Assembly: GCA_028284345.1 (NCBI GenBank)
Contig: JANQRY010000008.1
Coordinates: forward strand, 558,001 to 622,000
Source of the DNA: Hyphococcus sp.
GTDB taxonomy: Bacteria > Pseudomonadota > Alphaproteobacteria > Caulobacterales > Parvularculaceae
Reading direction: 5' to 3'
Length of the DNA stretch: 64,000 nucleotides
Shown: piece after piece, positions 57,577-64,000 of the stretch
Layout of the letters: each line of letters starts with the position of its first letter
How positions within the stretch are numbered: position 1 is the first letter of the stretch
Position numbers and translations under genes: made by a program
The notes under the pieces: model-generated
What the model saw: the letters and a program-made list of their open reading frames with translations, nothing else
Database searches by the model: none
Told to the model about the DNA's origin: nothing

Positions 57577-58187
57577 TCCGACAGAAAGGCGCCGATGGCG
57601 GCGAGGCCGGCGACGTTCGGACCGGCGAGGCGGCGCGCATTGCGTTCGTCGACGCCCCCCAGCGCCAGCACGGGCAACCTCGCGTCGGCGGCGAGCGCCT
57701 TGAATGTTTCAACCCCCAGCGCTTTGGCGCCTTGGTGGCTGCGGGTCGGAAAGACCGGCGACAACAAGGCGACATTGGCGCCGATGGCGGCGGCGCGCTC
57801 AAGATCGTCGCCGTCGTGACAGGCGCGGCTCACGATCATGCCGGCGCAATCCCCGGGCGGCGGCGCCCAGCGGGGCAGGTGAACGCCGCTCGCCCCGACC
57901 GTGCGGGCGAGGCCCACATCGGCGCCGACCAGAAACAGAACGCCGCGGCCCCGCGCAATCGCCGAGAGACGCCGGGCGAGGCCCGCGCGGTTCGGCGCGT
58001 CATAGTCGCGAAAAATCACGGCGGCGCCCCGGGGCAAGGCGCGAACGATGAGTTCCGGCTGCGGCGCCCTTGCCGCGTCGGTCATGAAGGCGAGCGAAAA
58101 GGGCGCGCTCGCCGCGCTTTCCCGTTTGAGGGCGCGCGCGGCCGCTGCTAGCTTCGCCGCTCTTGTTCTGAAACCGTCGCCTGTCAA
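57573..58187 (-). CDS. ThiE/TenI-like thiamine phosphate synthase family protein
   Basis: A TIM-barrel protein of about 204 residues of the thiamine monophosphate synthase/TenI family: GVLFLVGADVGLARTVGASG, VHLPRWAP, NVALLSPVFPTRSHQGAKAL and LALGGVDERNARRL. In Alphaproteobacteria such proteins are often beside the YggS gene. The first ATG (58085) would cut conserved N-terminal sequence, so I take the TTG at 58187. This leaves only seven bases between the divergent start codons. Activity in thiamine synthesis is plausible but not proven. Confidence 0.75.
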   Translation of the reverse strand: MTGDGFRTRAAKLAAAARALKRESAASAPFSLAFMTDAARAPQPELIVRALPRGAAVIFRDYDAPNRAGLARRLSAIARGRGVLFLVGADVGLARTVGASGVHLPRWAPPPGDCAGMIVSRACHDGDDLERAAAIGANVALLSPVFPTRSHQGAKALGVETFKALAADARLPVLALGGVDERNARRLAGPNVAGLAAIGAFLSD

Positions 58188-58194
58188 AACGCTC

Positions 58195-58878
58195 GTGTCC
58201 GAAACCCTTATCGATCCGGCCGCCAATCTCGCGGCAGTCCAGCGCGAACTCAAGGCGGCCCTCGCCGAAGCGGGCCGTAGGGAAGACGCGACGGAGATCG
58301 TTGCGGTTTCGAAAACATTCGATGAGGAGCGAATTCTGCCCGTGCTTGAGGCGGGCCACCGGGTTTTCGGCGAAAATCGCGTGCAGGAAGCGCAAGCCAA
58401 GTGGCCGGCGCTGAAAGCCCGCTATCCGGACGTCGAACTGCGCTTTATCGGTCCGTTGCAGTCGAACAAGACGAAGGATGCGGTGGCCCTGTTCGACGTG
58501 ATCGAGACCGTCGACCGGCCGAAATTGGCCCGGGCGCTCGCCGCGGAGATCGAAAAACAGGGCCGGCGCCCGCAATTGCTCATTCAGGTCAACACTGGCG
58601 AGGAGGCGCAGAAGGCGGGCGTCGCCCCCGACGAAACGGATGCCTTCGTCAGGGCCTGCCGGGAGGAGTATGGCCTCGCCATTGCCGGCCTCATGTGCAT
58701 CCCGCCGGCGGCGGACGACCCGGCGCCCCATTTCGCGCTGCTGGCGAAGCTTGCCGAACGGAACGGACTTGCGGTCGTCAGCATGGGCATGAGCGCTGAT
58801 TTCCCGATCGCCGCCCAACTCGGCGCCACCCATGTGCGCGTCGGCTCGGCGATCTTCGGGCCGCGGCAATCCGCGTAA
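58195..58878 (+). CDS. YggS/PLPBP pyridoxal phosphate homeostasis protein
   Basis: A PLP-binding single-barrel protein, 227 residues. The lysine that binds PLP is in EIVAVSKTFDEERI, followed by FGENRVQEAQAKW, FIGPLQSNKTKDAV and LIQVNTGEEAQKAGV, all YggS hallmarks. C-terminal SMGMSADFPIAAQLGATHVR is also typical. Start: GTG at 58195, which gives the usual length; the upstream open frame has no homology. Confidence 0.92.
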   Translation: MSETLIDPAANLAAVQRELKAALAEAGRREDATEIVAVSKTFDEERILPVLEAGHRVFGENRVQEAQAKWPALKARYPDVELRFIGPLQSNKTKDAVALFDVIETVDRPKLARALAAEIEKQGRRPQLLIQVNTGEEAQKAGVAPDETDAFVRACREEYGLAIAGLMCIPPAADDPAPHFALLAKLAERNGLAVVSMGMSADFPIAAQLGATHVRVGSAIFGPRQSA

Positions 58879-58998
58879 CCGGGTAAAAGCGTAGCTATAG
58901 AGATCACGCCGGCCTATCGGGCTTGTGATTCTGACGTGAAGACGTTTGCGGCTAAGGCTCCGCCGCTGTTAGAAAAGGCGAGGAAAAGAGAACCATCC

Positions 58999-59688
58999 AT
59001 GACGCGGGCAAAACGGATCCTTCTGGTCGACGATGACGAGCTCCTGCGGGAGACGCTGATCGATCAGTTCAACCTCCATGACGAATTCAGCGTAGAACCG
59101 GCGGCGACCGCCAACGACGCGATTGAGCGCGTCCGCGAGGAAGCCCATATCGATCTGATGCTGCTCGATGTGGGCCTGCCCGATATGGACGGGCGCGAGG
59201 CCTGCCGCGTCATGCGCAAGAACGGGTTTAAGTCGCCGATCATCATGCTGACCGGCGCGGACTCCGACGCTGATACGATCCTGGGGCTCGAAGCCGGCGC
59301 CAATGACTATGTGGTGAAGCCGTTCAAGTTCGGCGTGTTGATGGCCCGCGTGCGCGCCCATTTGCGCAGCCATGAGCAAAGCGAAGACGCGGTCTTCAAG
59401 CTGGGGCCCTATGAGTTCCGCCCGGCGGTGAAGATGCTCGTCACCGACGCCGACAAGAAAATCCGTCTCACGGAAAAGGAAACCTCGATCCTCAAATTCC
59501 TTTACCGCGCCGGCGGCAAGCCGGTGACGCGCGACATTCTGCTCGACGAGGTATGGGGGTACAATTCCGGCGTCACGACCCACACGCTGGAAACCCACGT
59601 CTATCGCCTGCGTCAGAAGATCGAACCGGACCCGTCCAACGCCTCGCTCCTCCTCACCGAAGGCGGCGGCTACCGGCTGTCGCTATAG
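58999..59688 (+). CDS. OmpR/PhoB-type response regulator
   Basis: A 229-residue regulator. Receiver: ILLVDDDELLRETLIDQFN, phosphorylated aspartate in LMLLDVGLPDMDGREACRVM, and ANDYVVKPF. The C-terminal winged helix shows LTEKETSILKFLYRAGGKPV and HTLETHVYRLRQKIEPD. No histidine kinase is adjacent. The ATG at 58999 is at the conserved start; an upstream open frame from 58936 is unsupported. Confidence 0.95.
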   Translation: MTRAKRILLVDDDELLRETLIDQFNLHDEFSVEPAATANDAIERVREEAHIDLMLLDVGLPDMDGREACRVMRKNGFKSPIIMLTGADSDADTILGLEAGANDYVVKPFKFGVLMARVRAHLRSHEQSEDAVFKLGPYEFRPAVKMLVTDADKKIRLTEKETSILKFLYRAGGKPVTRDILLDEVWGYNSGVTTHTLETHVYRLRQKIEPDPSNASLLLTEGGGYRLSL

Positions 59689-59704
59689 AATAAACATCCG
59701 CATA

Positions 59705-60049
59705 ATGACCGTTACGATCTACCACAATCCCCGCTGTTCGAAGTCGCGTCAGACGCTGGCGCTGCTCGAAGAAAAAGGCGTCGCGCCGGAGATCGTGCTC
59801 TATCTTGAAAACCCGCCGACAAAAGCGACACTGAAAAGCCTCGTCAAAAAGCTCGGCCTCTCTTCCGCCCGCGCGATGATGCGGACGAAAGAGGCACCGT
59901 ATAAGGACCTTTCCCTGGCGGACGCGGCGGAGACCGCGCTGATCGACGCCATGGCGGAAAACCCGATCCTCATTGAGCGCCCCATCGTCGTCAACGGCGA
60001 CAAAGCCGCCATCGGCCGCCCGCCGGAGAGCGTGCTGGCGGTATTGTAG
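59705..60049 (+). CDS. arsC: Glutaredoxin-dependent arsenate reductase family protein
   Basis: A 114-residue thioredoxin-fold protein of the ArsC type. The catalytic cysteine is Cys11 in YHNPRCSKSRQTL. The RPIVV loop near residue 91 (ILIERPIVVNG) supplies the binding arginine, and the end (GRPPESVLAVL) is typical. No arsenite exporter or ArsR is beside it, so it may serve another thiol-transfer role. Confidence 0.85.
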   Translation: MTVTIYHNPRCSKSRQTLALLEEKGVAPEIVLYLENPPTKATLKSLVKKLGLSSARAMMRTKEAPYKDLSLADAAETALIDAMAENPILIERPIVVNGDKAAIGRPPESVLAVL

Positions 60050-60055
60050 GTACTT

Positions 60056-60184
60056 TGTCATTCCGGGGCCGCCGAAGGCGGAACCCGGAATCCATGGATA
60101 GACGCCGTAACGCAGCGAAGCCTTCAAGGTTGAGCCATGGATTCCGGATCTGCGCGAGCCGGGGCTCGCTTGTCCGGAATGACA
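60056..60184. repeat. Intergenic palindromic repeat, copy C
   Basis: A 129-bp element with ends TGTCATTCCGGGG and TCCGGAATGACA, and an inner GGAATCCATGG / CCATGGATTCC inverted pair. It is the most symmetric of the three copies and lies between the convergent arsC and photolyase genes. Confidence 0.85.
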
Positions 60185-60196
60185 GAGAGCAACACG

Positions 60197-61744
60197 CTAA
60201 ATCCGTTCGCCGCGGTCGAGTGTCGCTAACAAACCCCGCGCCCGCGCGCGATAGGCGCGTTTCTTATCCGCGTCCATGCGTTCCCAGTTCTGATAGACGC
60301 GGGCGAGGCGCGGGTTTCGTCCGAGCTTTTTGCGGTTGCGGATCAGGAAATCCCAATAGAGCGCGTTGAACGGGCAGGCGTCTTCCTCCGTTTTCTTCGA
60401 AACCCTGTAGGCGCATCCCTTACAATAATCGGACATGCGGTTGATATAGGCGCCCGACGCCGCATAGGGCTTTGACCCGAGCGCGCCGCCGTCGGCATAC
60501 TGGCTCATGCCGATGACGTTCGGCGCCTCGACCCATTCATAGGCGTCGGCGTACACTTCCAGATACCATTCGTGTACGGTGTAAGGATCGATGCCGGCGA
60601 TAAGCGCGAAATTGCCTGTCACCATCAGGCGCTGGATGTGATGGGCGTAGGCGTCTTGTTTTGTCTGCGCCACCGCGGCGGCGACGCAAGCCATGTCCGT
60701 GTCGCCGGTCCAGTAAAACGCGGGAAGCTTGCGGTCGGCGCCGAAGAAATTCTGCGTCGCATAGTCATCGTCGCCCCGCCAGTAGACGCCGCGCACATAT
60801 TCGCGCCAGCCGAGGATCTGCCGAATGAAGCCCTCGACGGCGTTAATGGGCGCAGCGCCCTCTTCATACGCCTGTTCGGCCCGGGCGCAGATCTCGCGCG
60901 GGTTCAGCAGCCCCGCGTTCAGATAGGGCGACAGCGCCGAATGGTAGAGGAACTTTTCATCGCGCAGCATGGCGTCCTGATAGTTGCCGAAACGCGGCAG
61001 GGCATGGGCGATGAAATGGTCGAGGGCTAAGAGCGCGTCTTCTCGCGTCACCGCAAACCAGAAGGGATCAAGATCGCCGAAATGATCGGCAAAGCGCGCG
61101 CCCACAAGGGTCAGGACATCCCGGGTGATCTCATCGGGCGCAAATTGCGGCGGCTCGGGAAAGTCCATGTCGTCTTTGGCGGGCTTGCGGTTTTCCTTGT
61201 CATAGTTCCAGTTCCCGCCCGCCGGCGCGGCGCCGTCCATCAGGACGCTCGTCTTTTTTCGCATCTCCCGATAGAAATGCTCCATGCGGAGCGTCTTTCG
61301 GCCCTCGGCCCAGGCGTTGAATTCGTCAAGCGAACAGAAGAAGCGATCATCGTTGCGCAGCTCGACCGGAACCGAGCCTTTTGCTTCCCAGTTCGCGAAG
61401 ATACGGCGCAGGCGGCGTTCGCCCGGTTCGGTGACGACAATGCGCTGGGCCCCGTGCTCTTTCACCGCTCGCGCAACGAGATCGGTGAAGGAGGCAACGG
61501 CGTCCCCGTCGTCGAAACGTTGGTAGTCGACCGCATGGCCGTCCTTGCGCAAGTCCTCCGCAAAATGGCGCATGGCGGAAAAGACAAAGGCGATTTTCTT
61601 CTTGTGATGGCGCACATAGGTCGCTTCGTCGGCGAGTTCGCCCATGAGGATGACGTCGCTAGTCTTGCGCGCGTCCCTGAGGCTCGACACGTCGCGCGAG
61701 AGCTGGTCGCCGAGGACGAGAATGAGGCGCTTGCCGTTGCTCAT
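60197..61744 (-). CDS. FeS-containing (6-4) photolyase/cryptochrome (FeS-BCP, PhrB type)
   Basis: A 515-residue flavoprotein that repairs or senses UV damage. Four cysteines at 353, 441, 444 and 457 have the same spacing (88, 3, 13) as the 4Fe-4S ligands of Agrobacterium PhrB (350, 438, 441, 454). The paired histidines at 368-369 match its active-site His365/366. The SDR gene lies 7 bp upstream on the same strand. The start at 61744 directly precedes the NGKRLILVLGDQLSRD conserved start. Confidence 0.93.
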   Translation of the reverse strand: MSNGKRLILVLGDQLSRDVSSLRDARKTSDVILMGELADEATYVRHHKKKIAFVFSAMRHFAEDLRKDGHAVDYQRFDDGDAVASFTDLVARAVKEHGAQRIVVTEPGERRLRRIFANWEAKGSVPVELRNDDRFFCSLDEFNAWAEGRKTLRMEHFYREMRKKTSVLMDGAAPAGGNWNYDKENRKPAKDDMDFPEPPQFAPDEITRDVLTLVGARFADHFGDLDPFWFAVTREDALLALDHFIAHALPRFGNYQDAMLRDEKFLYHSALSPYLNAGLLNPREICARAEQAYEEGAAPINAVEGFIRQILGWREYVRGVYWRGDDDYATQNFFGADRKLPAFYWTGDTDMACVAAAVAQTKQDAYAHHIQRLMVTGNFALIAGIDPYTVHEWYLEVYADAYEWVEAPNVIGMSQYADGGALGSKPYAASGAYINRMSDYCKGCAYRVSKKTEEDACPFNALYWDFLIRNRKKLGRNPRLARVYQNWERMDADKKRAYRARARGLLATLDRGERI

Positions 61745-61751
61745 GGCGATC

Positions 61752-62447
61752 TCACCAGTCGATGGAACGCCCGGCATAGTCGAAAAAGCCGCCGCTCTCT
61801 TCCGGCGCGCGCCCGGCGCAGACGGCAAGGAGGTTTCGCGCCGCCTCCTCGCGGCTCGCCGTATAGTTCCCGCGCGCGTATTTCCGGGTGAGCGGCGTTT
61901 CGATCGTACCCGGATGAAGGGCGATGACGATGCTGCGGTCGTTGCGGCGCTTCGCTTCGATGGCGGCGCAGCGCACGATCTGGTTGAGCGCCGCCTTCGA
62001 GGCGCGATAGCTCATCCAGCCGCCAAGGGCGTTATCGCCGATGGAGCCGACCCGCGCCGACAGGGTTGCAAACACTGCGCGCCGGTCCGGAGCGAGCAGC
62101 GGCAGGAAGTGTTTTAAAAACAGCGCTCCGCCGACGGCGTTGATTTCAAAGGCGCGCAGCATCGTTGCCGGGTCGATATCGCGAAACGCTTTTTCCGGCC
62201 CCGCGCCGTAGACCTCCAGCGCCCCCGCGGCGTTGATGATGAGGTCGAACGCGCCGCCCTCATTGGCGAAACGGTTGGCCGCGGCGGCCAGCGATGTCTC
62301 GTCGGTGATGTCGACGCCGTCGCCGCTGCGCGACAGCGTCACGATCTTTTCGCATCGCTTATCTGCGGAAAGCGCATCGGCGAGCGCCCCGCCGATCCCG
62401 CCCGATGCGCCGTAGACAAGCGCGTGATATGTCCCGCCAGGTTTCAT
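61752..62447 (-). CDS. Short-chain dehydrogenase/reductase
   Basis: A 231-residue SDR. Cofactor loop ALVYGASGGIGGALADAL, catalytic motif WMSYRASKAALNQIVRCAA (YxxxK), and NAAGALEVYG resembling the NNAG motif. It precedes the photolyase with a 7-bp gap and is probably cotranscribed. The substrate is unknown. Confidence 0.9.
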   Translation of the reverse strand: MKPGGTYHALVYGASGGIGGALADALSADKRCEKIVTLSRSGDGVDITDETSLAAAANRFANEGGAFDLIINAAGALEVYGAGPEKAFRDIDPATMLRAFEINAVGGALFLKHFLPLLAPDRRAVFATLSARVGSIGDNALGGWMSYRASKAALNQIVRCAAIEAKRRNDRSIVIALHPGTIETPLTRKYARGNYTASREEAARNLLAVCAGRAPEESGGFFDYAGRSIDW

Positions 62448-62491
62448 GGCCGCATTTCTCTGAGGTTGCAGAAGAAATACGCGCGCGCCCG

Positions 62492-63427
62492 CTATACAGA
62501 TTGATCGCCGGCCGTTAGCGCCTCGATTTTCGGCCCCGCTGCGAGCATGACCTTGCGGCCCTCCTCGATGAATTCGTCGGCGCGGTCGAAGGCGTTGGGG
62601 AGGGCGTCGCGCATATTCGGGCGCAGCAGGATGTCGGGGGCGTCAACGGCAGAGCGCGCACGGGCGAGTTGCATCTGGAAGATGTCCGCCGCCGCAAGGG
62701 CGGTTTCAAAAAGATGCGGGGTCGCGGCGGCGCGCGCTTTCGCCAGATCAAACTGGCGCTTGATGGCCGCTTGCGTGTCGTCGATCAGTTTTGCCACCGC
62801 GCCCGTGACGCCCGGTTCGGCCGGCGGCGCCGGTTCGATCACGGCGGGCAGGCCGGCCTTCTCGCCAAAGCGGTCTAGGGTTTTCGGGACCGCGTTGACG
62901 TCGACGCTTAAAACGATGTCCGCGCCGAGGGCGCGCGCCAGGGTCACCGGCGTCGGGTTTGAGAGCGCCCCGTCGAGCAGCCAGCGATGGTCCCGGCGCA
63001 CGGCGTGAAAGACGACAGGGATGGCGCTCGAGGCGCGCACGGCCTCCAATATGGAGCCAGAGGTCATCGTCACTTCCTCGCCCGAGGCGAGGTCCGTGGC
63101 GACGGCCCCGAATTTAACCGGCAGATCCTCGATGTTCTTGTCGTATTTGGCAAAGGCCTTGAAGGCAGGCCCGACGTCGATAAGGCCGCCGCGGTGAACC
63201 TTTAAGGAAAAGCTGTCGAGCGCCGACAGGGGCGTGAGCGACCGCCCCCATTTTTCAAGATCGTCAAGGGCGCCGATCAAATGCGCGCCGCCGACCAGGG
63301 CGCCGACCGAACACCCGGCGATGACGTCCGGTTTGACGCCCAGTTCCGCAAGACCGCGCAGGACCCCCACATGGGCCCAGCCGCGCGCCGCGCCGGAACT
63401 CAACGCCAGGCCCAGCTTCTTCGTCAT
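62492..63427 (-). CDS. Patatin-like phospholipase (RssA type)
   Basis: A 311-residue protein with the patatin Ser-Asp dyad: oxyanion loop LSSGAARGWAHVGVL, nucleophile elbow VIAGCSVGALVGG, and the catalytic aspartate in LLDGALSNPTPVTLARAL. It has no signal peptide or membrane helix, so it is probably cytosolic. Its target lipid is unknown. It is divergent from the flagellar operon. Confidence 0.92.
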   Translation of the reverse strand: MTKKLGLALSSGAARGWAHVGVLRGLAELGVKPDVIAGCSVGALVGGAHLIGALDDLEKWGRSLTPLSALDSFSLKVHRGGLIDVGPAFKAFAKYDKNIEDLPVKFGAVATDLASGEEVTMTSGSILEAVRASSAIPVVFHAVRRDHRWLLDGALSNPTPVTLARALGADIVLSVDVNAVPKTLDRFGEKAGLPAVIEPAPPAEPGVTGAVAKLIDDTQAAIKRQFDLAKARAAATPHLFETALAAADIFQMQLARARSAVDAPDILLRPNMRDALPNAFDRADEFIEEGRKVMLAAGPKIEALTAGDQSV

Positions 63428-63480
63428 CGCTTGCTCCGTGTAAGGATTTGTTAATCATTCGCCGCACGCGGCCTCAAACC

Positions 63481-63496
63481 GTCAACGCGCGCTTAA
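63481..63496 (-). promoter_or_regulatory. Near-CtrA box upstream of flgB
   Basis: On the minus strand TTAAGCGCGCGTTGAC, one mismatch from TTAA-N7-TTAAC; it lies 38 bp before the flgB ATG. CtrA controls flagellar operons in Caulobacter, so the site is plausible but not exact. Confidence 0.35.
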
Positions 63497-63534
63497 CCAT
63501 AAAGGGAGAAAATGCCCGCCCGAAAGGCCCTGAC

Positions 63535-63927
63535 ATGGATTTAACGAAACTGCCGCTGCTGGCCGGTCTTGCGCAACGCCTTGATTTTCTGGGCGCGCGG
63601 ACATCCGTGATCGCGGAAAACATCGCCAATGCGGATACGCCGGGCTACGCCGCCCGCGACCTCGAAAAGCCCCATTTCGGGGAAATGACAAAGGCGGCGG
63701 CGCTGCGGGTTTCCGATCCGAAACATATTGCGGCCCCGGCGAGCACAAGCGCGACGTCCTATCGGGTCGTTTCGGCCCCGGACGGGGAGGCCTCGCTCAC
63801 CGGCAATGAGGTGAGCCTCGAGACCCAGGCCATGAAGCTTTCGGAGACGCGTCAGGACTATGCGCTGGCCGCAAGCCTCTACCGCAAGGGCCTCGCCATG
63901 CTGCGGCTTGCCGCCAGAGGACAGTAG
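63535..63927 (+). CDS. flgB: Flagellar basal-body rod protein FlgB
   Basis: Proximal rod protein of 130 residues. The domain start LLAGLAQRLDFLGARTSVIA and ENIANADTPGYAARDLEKP, plus the C-terminal LSETRQDYALAASLYRKGLA, are the rod-protein pattern. The ATG at 63535 is preceded by AAAGG. flgC starts 23 bp after its stop. Confidence 0.96.
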   Translation: MDLTKLPLLAGLAQRLDFLGARTSVIAENIANADTPGYAARDLEKPHFGEMTKAAALRVSDPKHIAAPASTSATSYRVVSAPDGEASLTGNEVSLETQAMKLSETRQDYALAASLYRKGLAMLRLAARGQ

Positions 63928-63950
63928 AGCGGGGCAATAAGGACTGACCG

Positions 63951-64000
63951 ATGGACGACATCAACACCGCCATGCAGATCGCCGCCTCGGGCCTTCGCGC
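63951..64000 (+). CDS. flgC: Flagellar basal-body rod protein FlgC (5' end only)
   Basis: The first 16-17 codons (DDINTAMQIAASGLRA) match the conserved N-terminus of FlgC. A ribosome site AAGGA lies seven bases before the ATG. The gene runs off the right edge of the window. Confidence 0.85.
   Translation, partial: MDDINTAMQIAASGLR

Overview
The window looks like chromosomal core sequence of a GC-rich alphaproteobacterium. The evidence is the gene order ppsR-(gap)-hemE-hemJ-rho and mnmE-mnmG-rsmG-parA-parB, the block DUF3576-leuS-lptE-holA, a DUF6489 protein, an alphaproteobacterial-type LexA box and TTAA-N7-TTAA (CtrA-type) sites. Caulobacterales, Hyphomonadaceae or Parvularculales relatives would fit; I cannot place it further. 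I saw no tRNA, rRNA, CRISPR array, prophage or insertion sequence.

Layout. 1-8.1 kb: a partial COQ4-like gene, ftsK, a stand-alone ammonium channel, a UbiH-type hydroxylase, a membrane-anchored aspartic protease, dapB and an acetyltransferase. 8.2-13.2 kb: an MFS carrier, dnaK-dnaJ and a 29-residue membrane peptide. 13.2-19.7 kb: a CGNR zinc-finger regulator sharing a symmetric promoter/operator with the peptide gene, a GT-C-like membrane protein, and a two-gene set (SLOG-like domain with four membrane helices, then TIR-like/TM/FGE-like) that resembles a nucleotide-centred conflict system. 19.9-27.7 kb: comM with a LexA box, a hybrid histidine kinase, an AmpG-type permease, a lipoprotein, a PfkB-family kinase and an alpha/beta hydrolase. 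27.7-34 kb: coaE, a fused Maf-AroE gene and ppsR run leftward, and hemE-hemJ-rho run rightward. The 390-bp gap between ppsR and hemE is the predicted replication origin.

34-42 kb is an accessory-looking insert between rho and the mnmE cluster: a secreted metalloprotease, a MATE pump, a secreted protein, a leftward run qor-GDPD-membrane LuxR, and VOC and DUF4199 genes. 42-49 kb is the mnmE-mnmG-rsmG-parA-parB segregation region, with four parS-like palindromes spread over 2.9 kb. 49-57 kb holds a 14-helix-type MFS pump, holA-lptE-leuS with an intrinsic terminator just before leuS, a DUF3576 lipoprotein and a porin. 57-64 kb holds a lipoprotein VOC gene, divergent ThiE-like and YggS genes, an OmpR-type regulator, arsC, a (6-4) FeS photolyase with an SDR, a patatin, and the start of a flagellar flgB-flgC cluster.

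How it fits together: the centre is an origin/segregation domain (oriC about 31 kb; parS and parAB 43.6-48.8 kb). Genes on either side of the origin point mostly away from it. A 124-129 bp intergenic palindromic repeat occurs three times. The best candidates for new biology are the TIR/FGE plus SLOG/TM pair, the CGNR regulator with its micro-peptide, and the Maf-AroE fusion.
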